DNA of 64,000 bases from positions 752,001-816,000 of the forward strand of contig JARFJB010002418.1 in the NCBI GenBank assembly GCA_036346205.1. Reading direction: 5' to 3'. Numbering within the stretch: position 1 is the stretch's first letter; the number at the start of each line of letters is the position of its first letter. Shown here piece after piece: positions 11,223 to 23,760 of the stretch. The position numbers were made by a program, and so were the translations under genes. The notes below the pieces were generated by a model. It did no database searches. It saw only the letters and a program-made list of their open reading frames with translations, and was not told where the DNA came from. This DNA is from Vesta saturnalis. Its lineage: Eukaryota; Arthropoda; Insecta; Coleoptera; Lampyridae.

Positions 11223-12440
11223 CATGAGAAATGAACAAAGACGATCCATTGTTCAGTTAGAAATATTGTTATCTCAATTCTAGGAAAGCAAGAACAAAGA
11301 CGATGCATTGTCAACGCTTCAAAGTCTATGTTTACAAGGCCACATGAGAGAACAAAGACGATTCATTGTTTTGTAGGTTATCGTACACATCAGCTGTATC
11401 CTCAAAGTCATTGCCCTCAGTCTCAAGCAAGTCTATGCATGTTTCAAGCCACGCCTCCCAGTGCCCTCAAGTGGTCTAAACAGGTGGCCGTTCTAAACAG
11501 GTAGCCGTTTCCTAAAAACAGGTAGCCGTTTCCTATAAACAGGTAGCCGTTTCCTAAAACAGGGGGTCCGTTTCCCAAAACAGATAGCTGTTTCGTAACC
11601 GTTTCCCCCATACGAGAAGGCGATCTATTGTTCAGGTCGAGTTAATACATCTCAATTCTAGGAAATCAAGAACAAAGACGATGCATTGTTCAAGCCGACG
11701 GTTCAAAGTCTATGCTTACAATTTTCAAGGCCACATGAGAGAACAAAGACGATTCATTGTTCTGGTTGAGTTATAAAAAATAGATTGTTATCTAAATACA
11801 TCTCAATTCTAGGAAATCAAGAACAAAGGGGGTCCATTGTCAACGCTTCAAAGTCTATGTTTATCATTTTCAAGGCCACATGAGAGAACAAAGACGATTC
11901 ATTGTTCTGGTTGATTTATAAAAAATAGATTGTTATCTAAATACACTTCGATTCTGAGAAATCAAGAATAAAGGCGATCCATTGCCAACGCTTCAAAGTC
12001 TATGCTTACAATTTTCTAGGTCACACGAGAGAACAAAGACGATCTATTGTTCAGGTCGAGATATAAAAATAGATTGTTATCTACATCTCAATTCTGAGAA
12101 ATCAAGAACAAAGGGCTCATTGTCAACGGTTCAAAGTCTATGCTTACAATTTTCAAGGTCACATGAGAACAAAGACGATCTATTGTTATGGATGAGTCAT
12201 AGCTTCTAAAATTCTGAAATCAAGAACAAAGACGATGCATTGTCGACGGTTCAAAGTCTACTACAATTTTCAAGGTCACACCTTTGAGAAATGAACAAAC
12301 ACGATCCATTGTTCTGGTTGATTTATAAAATAGATTCTAAATACATCTCTTTCAAGAACAAAGGTGATCCATTGTCAACGCTTCAAAGTCTATGCTTACA
12401 ATTTTCAAGGTGAGAGAACAAAGACGATTAATTGCTGAGT
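11160..12440 (+). repeat. Tandem array of ~120-150-bp units in the left TIR
   Basis: Units begin with ATTCTAGGAAATCAAGAAC-like sequence near 11161, 11278, 11657, 11806, 11947, 12091, 12210 and 12347. Each contains GACGATNCATTG, CGGTTCAAAGTCTATG-like and TTTTCAAGGYCACATGAG blocks. The array is interrupted at 11400-11650 by the 21-bp minisatellite. The mirror array lies at about 24050-25300. Confidence 0.85.
11483..11605 (+). promoter_or_regulatory. 21-bp minisatellite with CAGGTAG motifs
   Basis: Repeats of an AACAGGTAGCCGTTTCCTA-like unit. Exact CAGGTAG falls at 11498, 11519 and 11540, spaced 21 bp, with degenerate copies on both sides. CAGGTAG is the Zelda pioneer-factor consensus of insects. 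Function here is inference. Confidence 0.45.
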
Positions 12441-12491
12441 CGTAGCTTCTGAAAAGGTGATCCGAACTTATCCGACCTTAGAACTTATCTC

Positions 12492-12525
12492 TATATAAGT
12501 AGATAAAGAACAGTCCCACGTCAGT
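12492..12525 (+). promoter_or_regulatory. TATA-initiator core promoter of Polinton 1 PolB
   Basis: TATATAAG at 12492-12499 is followed at TATA-to-start spacing by TCAGTC (A at 12523, 31 bp from the TATA start), the arthropod initiator. Polinton 2 has the same arrangement upstream of its PolB. Confidence 0.55.
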
Positions 12526-12781
12526 CGATACATTACAATCGTCACAACAACAAATTACCTAAAGTAAAAAGCAACTATTATTATAATCACTAGTGTGTGC
12601 ATCATATTTTTACAATCGTGACTAAAGTTTTATTGTAAACCGGAGAGCAATTTGTTAAACGTAAAGAGTAACTATTATTGCTTAATCTGTCTGCATCATA
12701 TTTTTACAATCGTGACTAGAACCGTTGTGAAGAGTAATTTGTTAAAAGTTCATTGTTACGTGTGTCTTCATATTGCTAGCT

Positions 12782-15560
12782 ATGAGTATGCCAAGTAGTA
12801 GTGAGATGGTTAATTTAACAAAGCGCATTGTTCCCTTATTGAAAACAAAAAAGGAATTTGCCAGGCACATCCGTATAGTTAATACCAATATCAACCTATT
12901 GCAAGATATAATTAAATATAAAATTTATTATGAGACCAATGAAAGCTTGCTTAAGCTTGAGAGCAATTTAGCATTGCTCAAGTGCTATCTGGTTAGATTG
13001 AGACGGTTAAAGAACGCTTCAGAGAAAGTTGGTAGTGGAATTGTCAATAAAAAAGGCATGCATAAATTACGTTGGTGCCCCCTAGACTCATGTTTCAATG
13101 GTAGGCTGCTTACAGGAATTATAATCAATATGTCAAATATTAAGGACCCTTTGATATTTTTACTAAACACATATAATATTTTTGCACGTAAGCTGAAATT
13201 AATGTTAAGGCAATCTATGCTAAAGGTAAATGTGGTCTTAGGCTGTAATTTCATGCAACCCCAAAATCATAGTATTGAGTTGAAGACTTTTGCCACACCA
13301 AATTGCGTTGTTGATATTTCAACCAATATACGTGCCTGGTACAATGAAAACGTGTATGATAAGTTACGGATAAAATTAGAGGAGTTTTCCGAAAGGGATT
13401 CCGGCTGGGCAGTACATGAAGTCTTACATTTAAAAGTGAATATTAATAGCTATGTCCCATTTAGAGGCGGTGATTCAACCTATGTTAAAGTTCCACACTT
13501 CATAGAAGTAAAGCATGCTGTTGTTAATGTTAAAAATAACGATGAGTTTTGCTTCCTGTGGGCCGTTGTTTCGGCATTATATCCCGTTTCACAGCATTCA
13601 TATCGGACTAGTTATCCTATCTTAGAGATGTTTTGAAGTATGATTCAATTCACTTCCCATTCAGCTGGATGATGTAAAAATTTGAGAAACTAAACAACCT
13701 CGCAATTAATTTGTACTGCATAAATGGTAAAAAAGTTGTACCCTTTGTATTGAGTAATCAACAAAGCGATAAAGAACCCATAAATCTTTTAATACTTTCT
13801 GATCAGGCCGCGGATAACACTGTATACCATTTCACATGGATTAAAAATATGTCAGCTTTATTTTCAAAACAGATATCAATTTCAAGCAAGCAATTTATTT
13901 GTTACCGATGCTTGAACCATTTTTCTTCAGATCGTCTTCTACAAAAACATACCACTCACTGTCAGCAACTTAATCAATGCTCTACTAGGCTGCCTACCGA
14001 AGCGGAAATGAATTTACAGTTCAAAAATTTCGCATTCCAAGAAAAGGTGCCATTTGTCATTTATGCCGATTTAGAAAGTATTTTAGAGAAGTGTGCAAAT
14101 GGTATCGAAGGTAATACTCTTTTTCACTCCAAACACACACCTTTCAGCATTGCCTACTATTTGAAGTGTTCATATGATGATTCTTTATCTCGATTTATTC
14201 TTTATAGAGGAAAGGATTGCATTCAATGGTTTGTTAACGAGCTTCAAAATATTGCACATTGGGCTACCGAAATAATCAATCAAATTATTCCAATGGGTAC
14301 TTTAAGTCTCAGTCAGGTTGAGCAATTTGAAAGCGCCACGATTTGTCACATTTGTCGGAAACCATTTACTAATTCTGATATAAAAGTTAGAGACCATAAT
14401 CATCTTACAGGAGCATTTCGGGGGGCAGCGCACCAGGCATGTAACCTAAACTATACAGACTCCCACATTCTGCCAATTGTGTTCCATAATTTATCAGGTT
14501 ATGAAGCCATTTCGTCATTAGAGAATTGGCACTATTGGTACCATTTCACCTACCCATAAACAAAGAAACATATATTCTTTCAAAAAGTAATAGAAGGTAT
14601 AAAATTAAGTTTAGATTTATTGACTCTTTCAGATTTATGAGTAGTAGTATTGAAAATTGTCAGACTATTTGGAGGATAGTAAAAAATTATTTCCCGCTAG
14701 TTGCAACAATGAGGAGGAATTTTCTGGTAGTTCGCAAAGGTGTGTTTCCTTATGAGTATATTGATACGTGGGATAAATTGAATGAGACCACGCTCCCGCC
14801 AAAGAAGCATTTTCAGTCATCTTAATAATGAGGGAATCAGTGATGAGAGTTTTGCGCATGCGGTTAACGTTTGGAACAAATTTAGCATTAAATCGTTAGA
14901 GTACTGATTTGTATCTAAAACAGACGTTCTACTTTTAGCAGATATTTTCGAAACTTTAGGCAAACTTGTTTAATACGACCTTGATCCTCTACACTATTAT
15001 ACAGCTCCGGTTTAGCATTCGATGCTATGCTTAAAATTACAAAGTAAAGTTAGAATTATTTATAGACATTGATATTTAATGTTTATTGAAAGAGGGATTA
15101 GAGGTGGTGTAGCTCAATGTTCAAATCGGTATGCTAAAGCTAACAATAAGTACATGGGGAAAAATTTGATCCCACCTCCGAAAGTGTGTATTTAATGTAC
15201 TACGACGTGAATAATTTATATGGAGCCGCCATGTCAGAATTTCTACCATTTCATTTTTTTGTTGATGAAGCTAATTTTGAAAGAGATTTAATAAAACCTA
15301 TGATTCGGAAAGGAATTCAGTGTTTTAGACTATCCATAGAATTACATAAGTCACAATTACCGTCACCCACATATGGTTAACATGGTTCAAAATAAAAATT
15401 ATGCATTGTATCCAAAACGTAATTATGAATTATTACAGAAATTTAAAATATATTTAAAATATGGATTAAGTTGGTAAAAGTACCGTATATTACGTTTTAA
15501 AAGTCCCTGGTTAAAAAATAATAGATTTAAAACAATGGTCAATCTAAAATGAATTGATAA
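12782..15560 (+). pseudogene. Polinton 1 left-arm DNA polymerase B, broken
   Basis: This is a protein-primed type B DNA polymerase, which would replicate the linear element. The first ATG of the frame is at 12782. Pieces 12782-13636, 13711-14559, 14526-14825 and 15186-15380 align in order with the Polinton 2 gene (42534-46167). Visible are the CxxC region, the exonuclease motif FVIYADLESIL (about 14060), the VRDHNHLTGAFRG zinc-type motif (about 14390) and the polymerase motif YYDVNNLYGA (about 15200). The palm C-terminus with the YTDTDS motif is absent from this arm. Numerous indels and deletions make it non-functional. Confidence 0.85.
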
Positions 15561-15759
15561 AATTTCAAAATTAATGATAAAGGTTTTTTTAAAAAGACAT
15601 AATTTTTAAAATTAATATGTTATTATGGGGTGATTCATTGTTTGTACAAAAATGTTAGCGTACAATATATTGTTTATAAAACACTTTCTATAAGTGAATG
15701 TATCGATACAAATATTAAAGTATGCTATTTTAATTAAAATTATTAGAACAAAACATTAC

Positions 15760-16130
15760 ATATAAGTTTCAACCATGGGAAAATGAGGACACCACAAATT
15801 GGATTTTGGATAACATTAGAAAGGTGAAACAAATTCTGCTTATGGACATGGACATGTGGACCAGATTCTGGAATGTGGCAATCCAGTAGTTTAAAGGATT
15901 ATAGAAATACTTTAGGTTTACTATATAAAATGATGTAATATTTAAAAAAAAAAAATACATTATAATTTTTATGTGGTTTTAATTCATCTGAAAGTTACAA
16001 ACAACCTATAACTATATATTATAAACTAAATCGTCAATATTGATCCATGATCTTTCTTGAGGTTTGTGCAACCATTGACGAGTTGTAATTTGGATATGGT
16101 CCACAATTTCTTAAGTTGACTCGAATAGGA
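15760..16130. pseudogene. Fragments of the post-PolB gene and of integrase/fibre genes
   Basis: 15765-15930 matches the 3' end of the plus-strand gene at 46171-46897 (FQPWEN, then a WILDN-like block). 16030-16065 matches the chromodomain end of the integrase gene (47075-47100). At 16060 the match jumps directly to the end of the fibre-like gene (47910-47980). Integrase has therefore been deleted from this copy. The mirror image is at about 19990-20330. Confidence 0.65.
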
Positions 16131-17629
16131 AAATGATGGTCTCAAGTTTTCAAGACCATATGTCCTACAGGGATCTTACCCGACATCGTCCGATCGAAAT
16201 GTAGTCGAAACCTGCAGGACCAATTTAAACAGAGGAAACAAGGAATGATAGGCTAATATCAGGTTATTGACTAAATTGTAATAAAAGCGGGTATACAATA
16301 GTCATCCAGGGTGTTTCTCTAAATACAGATAACCGTTTCCCAAAACCGATGGCTGTTTCAACACAGGCTAAACTGAACTAGATCAAAACCTAAACATCTG
16401 GTCATGAGGGTTAGAAATCCCAATTCGTGAGGTTCAAGTACAATCTGAAAGTAGTTTTATATTATAGAAAAAGCTAATCACCTACTTTGGGGTAGTACTG
16501 ATAGGTGGTAGTTTCTATAAATCCCATACTTTTTGGGTAGGTAGCTTTCCAATGGCTTATCATCTAGGCAATTCTGACCCCGAGAAAATAATAATTCTGC
16601 ACCGCTTTTGAGAAGAAGGATGATTATGTTTGAAAAAGCTGGAATAATAGTTGGAAACCTGATTGTTAGGTTTAAAAGTCCTCATTTGGTTCACAGTATA
16701 CCTTGATTAGCAGCAATGATGAAAGTAGTAGTATGTAAGGTAGAAAGTACAGAAAAGCAGTAAGTAAGCGAAAGAAGAGGTTGGAGACTTAATAAAGTAA
16801 AAGCTAAAACTCGATTTGGAGTATTATATAGTAAAACAAAATGATGAAGCTGCTATTAGCAATATGTAAAATATGAGTAAAACATGAAATTTTGGGAAGG
16901 ATGATTTAAATACATATTTTAAAGAAGAAAATTTAAAACCGGTTGTTATAAGTATCTCACAATTGTATTAGGTTTAAGTAACTGTATCATTAAAAATAAA
17001 GACTTTAAGCTTGTGAATATGTTGTTCTTTAAAGTAGCACTAGTTTTCGGTATTCTCTTCTATCCATAATGGTTCCTTATTGGTTTGCATATCAGGCGTG
17101 GTTCGATAAACGTAAATTTTATCCGATATCCATTTGAAATCTCCCATAAGGAAATCCCCTGCCGGGGGCCTTAAAGGGTGAAATTCCTATATAAAATATA
17201 AAGAAGATTTATTGGAAAAGATCAATGACAAAATGATCCTAAAAAAAAACAATTTACTGGTTTTTGCAGATCGTTATTGTTTTAATCATTAAATGATATT
17301 TATGCATAAATTTTAAAAAGGATAATGAAAATATTTATAAATAATTTTTTTTCAATTTGAATTTCGTTTCAAACCATGGGTTATTTCAAATGAAGCTAGT
17401 GGTGGTATACGTTTTTATGTGGTAAAAACATGCATTTTAGTATAACCGGTTCGGACCAAAACATTTTTTTTTTTTGTTCTGAGAATTTTTTAACTGCTTT
17501 TTCCTTAATATATTGGTAATAAAAATTCAAATTTATAAAGGACTAGTGATTTAGAAATAAATAGATATAAATTTATAAATGTAAAACAACCCACACACAT
17601 ACACATATAAAACAATTTAATTTGTTAAA
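16131..17629. other. Left-arm spacer of Polinton 1, no gene recognised
   Basis: No credible coding sequence. It is mirrored by about 18520-19980: for example ATCTCCCATAAGGAA at 17140 against its reverse complement near 18990, and the CACCTACTTTGGGGTA block at 16480 against 19625. A copy of the AACCGTTTCCCAAAA minisatellite unit lies near 16325. Confidence 0.6.
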
Positions 17630-18510
17630 CTGGATTCTGGATCAGAAGGCCTCGCCTCTGGTGGTGAAAAACGTAAGCTTTTCAATTTTGGAATTTGAAA
17701 CTTATGTGTTGCCTTTTTTGTTTTATACATGCAAAAATTAATTTTTAAAGGGACTAAAGTGTTTGATTTATTCAGTGCAAGTTCTCAATTTTTACATACT
17801 TTTTGTTAATGATAATTGAAATTTTTTTTCACATTTTTTTTTTTTGGATTTTTGGATTGCTATCTTTTCCTTTAAACATGCCAAAAATTGGAATTTTTAA
17901 AGGATTGTGATTTATAAATAAATAAAATATAAATGTACGCAATATTCAACCTTTAATGACAATAAAACTTATATTACAAAGAAAGAAAAAGGTGAATAAC
18001 ATTATCCTGTTACATGAAATGTATAAGTCAGCAAAAATTTTTATGTGTTATTTTAAAATAAAAAATATACATCATATCAGATTAATTTTAACTCAAAAAT
18101 TTTGTTTTTGATATCTGAATAACTAACAGCGCAAAGGATAGCAGTAAAATAAATTCAAATTTAAAAATTTCAAAACAATTAGTCTTGTGAAAATAGTACA
18201 TAAAGGTTGAATATTGCGTACATTTTATTTATTTTTTTATAAATCACTAATCCTTTCCCAAAAAATTTTGGCATGTGAACTAAAAGAAAACGCAAAAAAA
18301 TCCTTCTCGAAACTAAAAAAAAATTAAAAAAAAATTTCAATTTCATTAAAACAAAGTATGTGAAAAGTTGAGAACTTACAAATGTAAATCATAACACGTC
18401 CTTTCCCAAAATTCCAATTTTTGCGTTCTAAACAAAGAACAGCGCAACACTCAGCTTTTAAAACTTTTCACCACCAAGGGGGCGACCCATCCAGAATTTC
18501 TGTTAATCAA
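17630..18510. repeat. Centre of the Polinton 1 palindrome
   Basis: GCCTCTGGTGGTGAAAA at about 17655 and its reverse complement near 18475 resemble the Polinton end sequence at 31240 and 36470. They point towards the axis at about 18070. AATATTCAACCTTTA near 17942 is mirrored near 18203. The innermost 200 bp are AT-rich and only weakly paired. Confidence 0.6.
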
Positions 18511-20869
18511 ATTATAAGTGTTTTTTTTGTGTGTAAAATTGAAACCAAATTTATAAATTTATTTTTTCTAAATCACTAGTCCTTTCTAAAAACAATTTTC
18601 TATAAATATATTAAGCGCAAAATATACAAAATTTAAACTAAAAAAATTGGAAAAAATTCCTTAATCCCCGGTTTTTTGAGTTTTTAAACCATAAAAATCC
18701 ACCACATTCTTTTGATACACTAACCTGCCGGTTGAGGGTGGTTCTAAACGAAATTCAAATTGAAAAATTTTTAAAGTTTTTATAAAGTTTTTTTATAACC
18801 TTTACTAATAAATTCTGTTAGTATGCATAAATATCATTTAATGATTAAAACAATAACGATCTGCATTAAAACCAGTAAATTGCTTTTATTTAGGGATCAT
18901 TTTACGTCATTGATCTTTTCAATAAATCTTCTTTTATATGTTGTATATAGGCCAATTTCACTTTTAAGCCCAACGTACGGCATTCATTTCCTTATGGGAG
19001 ATTTCGGTAAAGGTATATCGATTTACGTTTATCGAACCACCTAGATATGCATAACCAATAAGGAACCATTATGGGTTATAGAAAAAGAAAACTAGTTGTC
19101 TATAAAAATTTCACAATTAAAGTCTTTATTTTAATGATACAGTTATTAAACCTAATACAATTGTGAGATACTTATAACAACACACAGCGCTTTTAAATTT
19201 CTTCTTCTTTAAAATATGTATTTAACTCATCCTTCCCAAAATTTCATGTTTTACTACACTATTTTACATATTGTAATACGGCTTCATCATTTTTGTTATA
19301 TATAATACTCCAAATCGAGTTTTATTCTTTACTTGTTTATTAACGTCTCCAACCCTTCTTTGCTCCTCCACACTTCTCTTTTTCTTACTTTACATACTTT
19401 CATCATTGCTCTAATCAAAGTATACTGTGCACAAAATGAGGACTTTTAAACCCTAACAATCAGGGTTTCAACACTACTTTTATTCACTTTTAAACATAAT
19501 CATCTTCTTTCAAAAGCTGCAGAATTCATTATTTTCTCTCAGAATTGCACCCTAGATAAGCCCATTGAAAAGCTACCCTTGCCAAAAGTATGGGATTTTG
19601 AAACTACCACCTATCAGTACACCCCAAAGTAGGTGATTAGCTTTTCTATAATATAAAACTACTTTCAGAATTGAACCTTAAATTGGGATTTCTAACCCCT
19701 CATGACCAGATGTTTTGTTTTGATCTAGTTCAGTTTAGCCTGTGTTGAGCAGCATCGGTTTTGGGAAACGGTTATCTGTATTTGAGAACACCCTGGATGA
19801 CATTGTATGAGCCACGTTTTTTACATTTAGTCAAAAATGATATTAGCCTATCATTCTTCTTGTTTCCATGACTCGTTTAGTGGTCCTGCAGGTTTCGACT
19901 ACATTTCGATCGGACGATGTCGGGTAAGATCCAGGACATATGGTCTTGAAAATTTCTTGGAGACCACACCATTTTCCTATTCAGTCAACTTAAAGAAATT
20001 GTGGACCATATCCAAATTACAACTCGTCAATGTTGCACAAACCCTCAAGAAGATCATGGATCAATATTGACGATTTAGTTTATAATATAGTTATAGAATT
20101 GTTTTAACTTTCAGATGAATTAAACATAAAAATTATAATTGTATTTTATTTTTTTTTTTTAAATATTACATCATTTATATAGTAAACCTAAAGTATTTCT
20201 ATAATCCTTTAAACTACTGGATTGCACATTCCAGAATCTGTCATGACATGATCCATCCAAGCAGGAATTTGTTTCACTTTTCTTAACATGTTTCCAAAAT
20301 CCAAGTTTGTGTGCCTAATTTTCCCATGGTTAAACTTAATGTAAATGTTTGTTCAGATAATACTTTAATTAACAATAAGTATTGCAATTAGCATTCTGCT
20401 GAATCGATACATTCACTTTGAAGAGTTGATCTTTTATTAACAATATATTGTATCGCTAGACATTGTTTGTAACAATATCAATGAATACACCACCATAATA
20501 ATTGTATATGTACAAATTTTAAGGTAAATTCATGTCATCGTAATAACCTATTAATAATCTATCTAAGCATGTTAACGAACCATTTATCGAGTACACAACT
20601 TTTTTCGGCCTTAAAATTTTAACATGTTTGTCTAAGCTAAGTCTTTCTATCAAAGTATGTCTAATCTAATTAATTTAGCTTCGACATAATTGCAACTTTG
20701 AGTTCTACACCAGATAAACACTTCATCCGGAATATGTTTGCAATATATTAATATAAATGTATAGTTTCTGGGGAGGGCAAAGAACGCTTCAGGTACTTTC
20801 TGTAGTATATTGATCACTACTGCAGTTCTTCCTGCTCATTGTTTACTGAAAGTTGTACCCCAGGGTCTA
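18511..20869. other. Inner right arm of Polinton 1, no intact gene
   Basis: Inverted copy of roughly 15560-17630. Differences between arms are mostly one-base indels. The mirror of the post-PolB gene end lies at about 20200-20330. About 20560-20870 corresponds to material missing from the left arm. Confidence 0.6.
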
Positions 20870-21371
20870 GTATCAGTGAAATCAAAATTGATATAGCGTT
20901 CTATCGTCATAATTGTGTACTTGAGTAATGAACTTTATTTTGTTTAAATGGTAATACTACATCATAGTTTCTTTGATCTTACTTGTATGATGTTGACGTA
21001 GTCGACCTTTATTCAGTCCTTACCATCAAACAGTAACCTGTTTATCAATCATTAATCAGTGATCTGCCTTACACGCTTGCTTGCGTAGAACCCTTTGATT
21101 TTTTACAACCTTTTCATCAACCGCGTAAGCATACGATATTTCCGCGAAGTCCTTACAAATTCAACCATAATTTGCCATGATTTTCATCTTTCATTAAGCC
21201 GGGGACCTTTTATTTACTAATGGGAGTCCAAAGATGTTGTCGGGACTATAATCAGATGTATCGAATTTATCAATGTCCTCTTTAATACATTCATAGATAT
21301 CGGGAACCGAAAAGGCGTATATGAGACTATCCGTATCCGTGTACAAGAGCTTAGCACTATTATGGAACTTG

Positions 21372-21564
<193 letters not shown>

Positions 21565-21683
21565 ATGGGTACTGTTTAAAACGTAATATACGGTGTACTT
21601 TTACCAACTTCAATCCATATTTTAAATATACTTTTAAATTTCTGTAATGAATTACATAATTACGTTTTGGATACAAGGTAAGC

Positions 21684-21685
<2 letters not shown>

Positions 21686-21730
<45 letters not shown>

Positions 21731-21757
21731 CCCCCCCCCCCCCCCCCCCCCCCCCCC
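21686..21757. other. Homopolymer block T(45) then C(27)
   Basis: A run of T (21686-21730) abuts a run of C (21731-21757), replacing sequence that corresponds to about 45047-45193 in Polinton 2. Confidence 0.8.
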
Positions 21758-21907
21758 AAAATTAGCTTCATCAACAAAAGAAAAATCGCCAAATGGTAGA
21801 AATTCTGACATGGCGGCTCCATATAAATTATTCACGTCGTAGTACATTAAATACACACTTTCGGAGGTGGGATCAAATTTTTCCCCATGTACTTATTGTT
21901 AGCTTTA

Positions 21908-21931
21908 GGGGGGGGGGGGGGGGGGGGGGGG

Positions 21932-21988
<57 letters not shown>
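21908..21988. other. Homopolymer block G(26) then T(55)
   Basis: A run of G (21908-21933) abuts a run of T (21934-21988) between two recognisable PolB segments. Same type as the two blocks nearby. Confidence 0.8.
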
Positions 21989-21989
21989 C

Positions 21990-23760
21990 TGCTAAAAGTA
22001 GAACGTCTTTTGTGAAATCAAAAATTTCCTTTTTTAAAATTTTTTTTTTTATTCAAAATCCCAAATTTTTGGGCCCTTTTTTCACCTTTAAGTTTTTCAT
22101 TACTTTTTCCTACCTTTTTGAACCCCCTTAACCCTTTCAATAAACATTTTGGAATTACTTAACATCTTTTCTGAATTTTCAATTCTTAAACCGGGATTTT
22201 AAATTTCTAAGGGAGAAAGTTGTTTATAATAATAATGTATAATTTCAATCCTCTTAATATTCCTATTGGAAGAAAAGGGAATCTATCCGTATCCCAAGCT
22301 TACAATTAGGAACATTCCTAAGAAAATTTTAAAATTTTTCTCAAAAGCTAAATTTTCTATATATATTAAATCCATTCTTTTATTCTTTGTTTTGTTTAGG
22401 GGTGGTGAATATAAACCTTGACTCCTTTGAACCTGCGAATTCTTATTTAAATTTTCCCCCAGCTCCAAAATATTATTCTTAATTTATTGAAATTTTCAAA
22501 AATTTCGTTTACTAAAATACCCATTGATTTAAAAATGTCTTAAACCCTTAATCAATTTTTAAATAAATTAAATTTTGTTTTTCCAAAAAGGTTTTTGGGG
22601 AGTAACCTTGAACCATTTGTTTAAATCTAAACTAAATTTTATGTAATTTAAAATTTAAATTTACAGATTTAAATTTTTGAAATTGGTTAAATTAAACTTT
22701 TTTTTTAAAAAAAGAAAAATCCGGGCCTATAAAATATTGTTTTGGGTTCTTTATCCTTTCAAAACAAACCCATTTATATAAAATTAATTCGATTTTTCTT
22801 TACACCCATCAACCCTTAAAATTTCTACAATTCTTAAATAATTTAAATCGGGAATTTAACTGTAATTGTTTCCGAACAAAAATCACGTTTTCTTAAACAA
22901 CCAAAGTTTCAAAACCCTAAAAAAATTTTGAATACCAGTTTTATTAATGATTCAAATAATGATAGCTTGGAAAATGTATCTTATTACCATACTGCATCTT
23001 CCTCTATTACGTTTATAAATTGTACCAGGGATCAGTGAAATAAAATTGAAACGTTATTCATAGGATAGTTACTTTATTCTTATGTAACATGGTTTTTTGA
23101 TTATAATGTATAGCTTTAATCAACAACCTGTTTTAAATAAGATCCTCCGTGCTGTAGAACCTTTGATTTTACCTTTTACAACGGTACAACTTTCCATCTC
23201 AATCAACATAATTGCATGTTTCATCTTCATAGCCGGGACCTTTTACATGGTCCAATGTCGACTTAATCAGTTGATTACAATTCCTTAATACTCAATTCGG
23301 ACAAAGTTATGCTATCGTTCTGACCACTACTATTTGACCTTTAGCATAGAATGCCTAAACATAAAATTTAGCTACGTAACAATCTATTTGTTTATAAAAT
23401 ATTCAAAGGGTCCTTAATATTTGACATATTGATTAATAATTCGTACACTAAACATTAAACATAGAGCATCTAGGTCCATTTGACTAATTTATGCTCACTT
23501 TCATCACTTCCAAAAACTTTACTCATGATAGCATTTTTAACTTAACTCTCTAACCAATATGACTTGAATGCTAAATTGCTCAAGCTTAACAAGCTTCATG
23601 GTCATAATTAAATTTTATAATTTATTTATTATCTTCATAGGTTAATAGGTTTAATAACGGATGTGCCTGGCAAGTTCCTTTTTCATGAACAATGCGTTTG
23701 TTAAATTAACCGATTATACTCGACATACATGTAGCAATTAATCAAATCTAACAAAAATGA
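21990..23760 (-). other. Degraded right-arm segment, PolB N-terminal half expected
   Basis: By symmetry this should mirror 12780-14900, but alignment is poor and the sequence is full of doubled and tripled bases. About 23030-23255 instead looks like a second, noisy copy of the PolB 3' end already present at 20870-21200 (GATCAGTGAAAT, then GTAGAACC.TTTGATTTT and GCCGGGACCTTTTA). No reliable gene call is possible. Confidence 0.5.

Larger units (their letters stand above)
10845..12770 (+). repeat. Polinton 1 left terminal repeat region
   Basis: This region recurs as the reverse complement at about 23760-25600. From the outer end it holds an array of CAAGGTCA motifs, a tandem array of ~145-bp units, a 21-bp minisatellite, and a TATA promoter before PolB. 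Around 12560-12750 a block ending CATATTTTTACAATCGTGACTA is repeated twice. Confidence 0.8.

Noticed and set aside
11160..12440. Could the regular array be a CRISPR?
   Set aside because: Units of 120-150 bp are repeats throughout without unique spacers, and the genome is eukaryotic.
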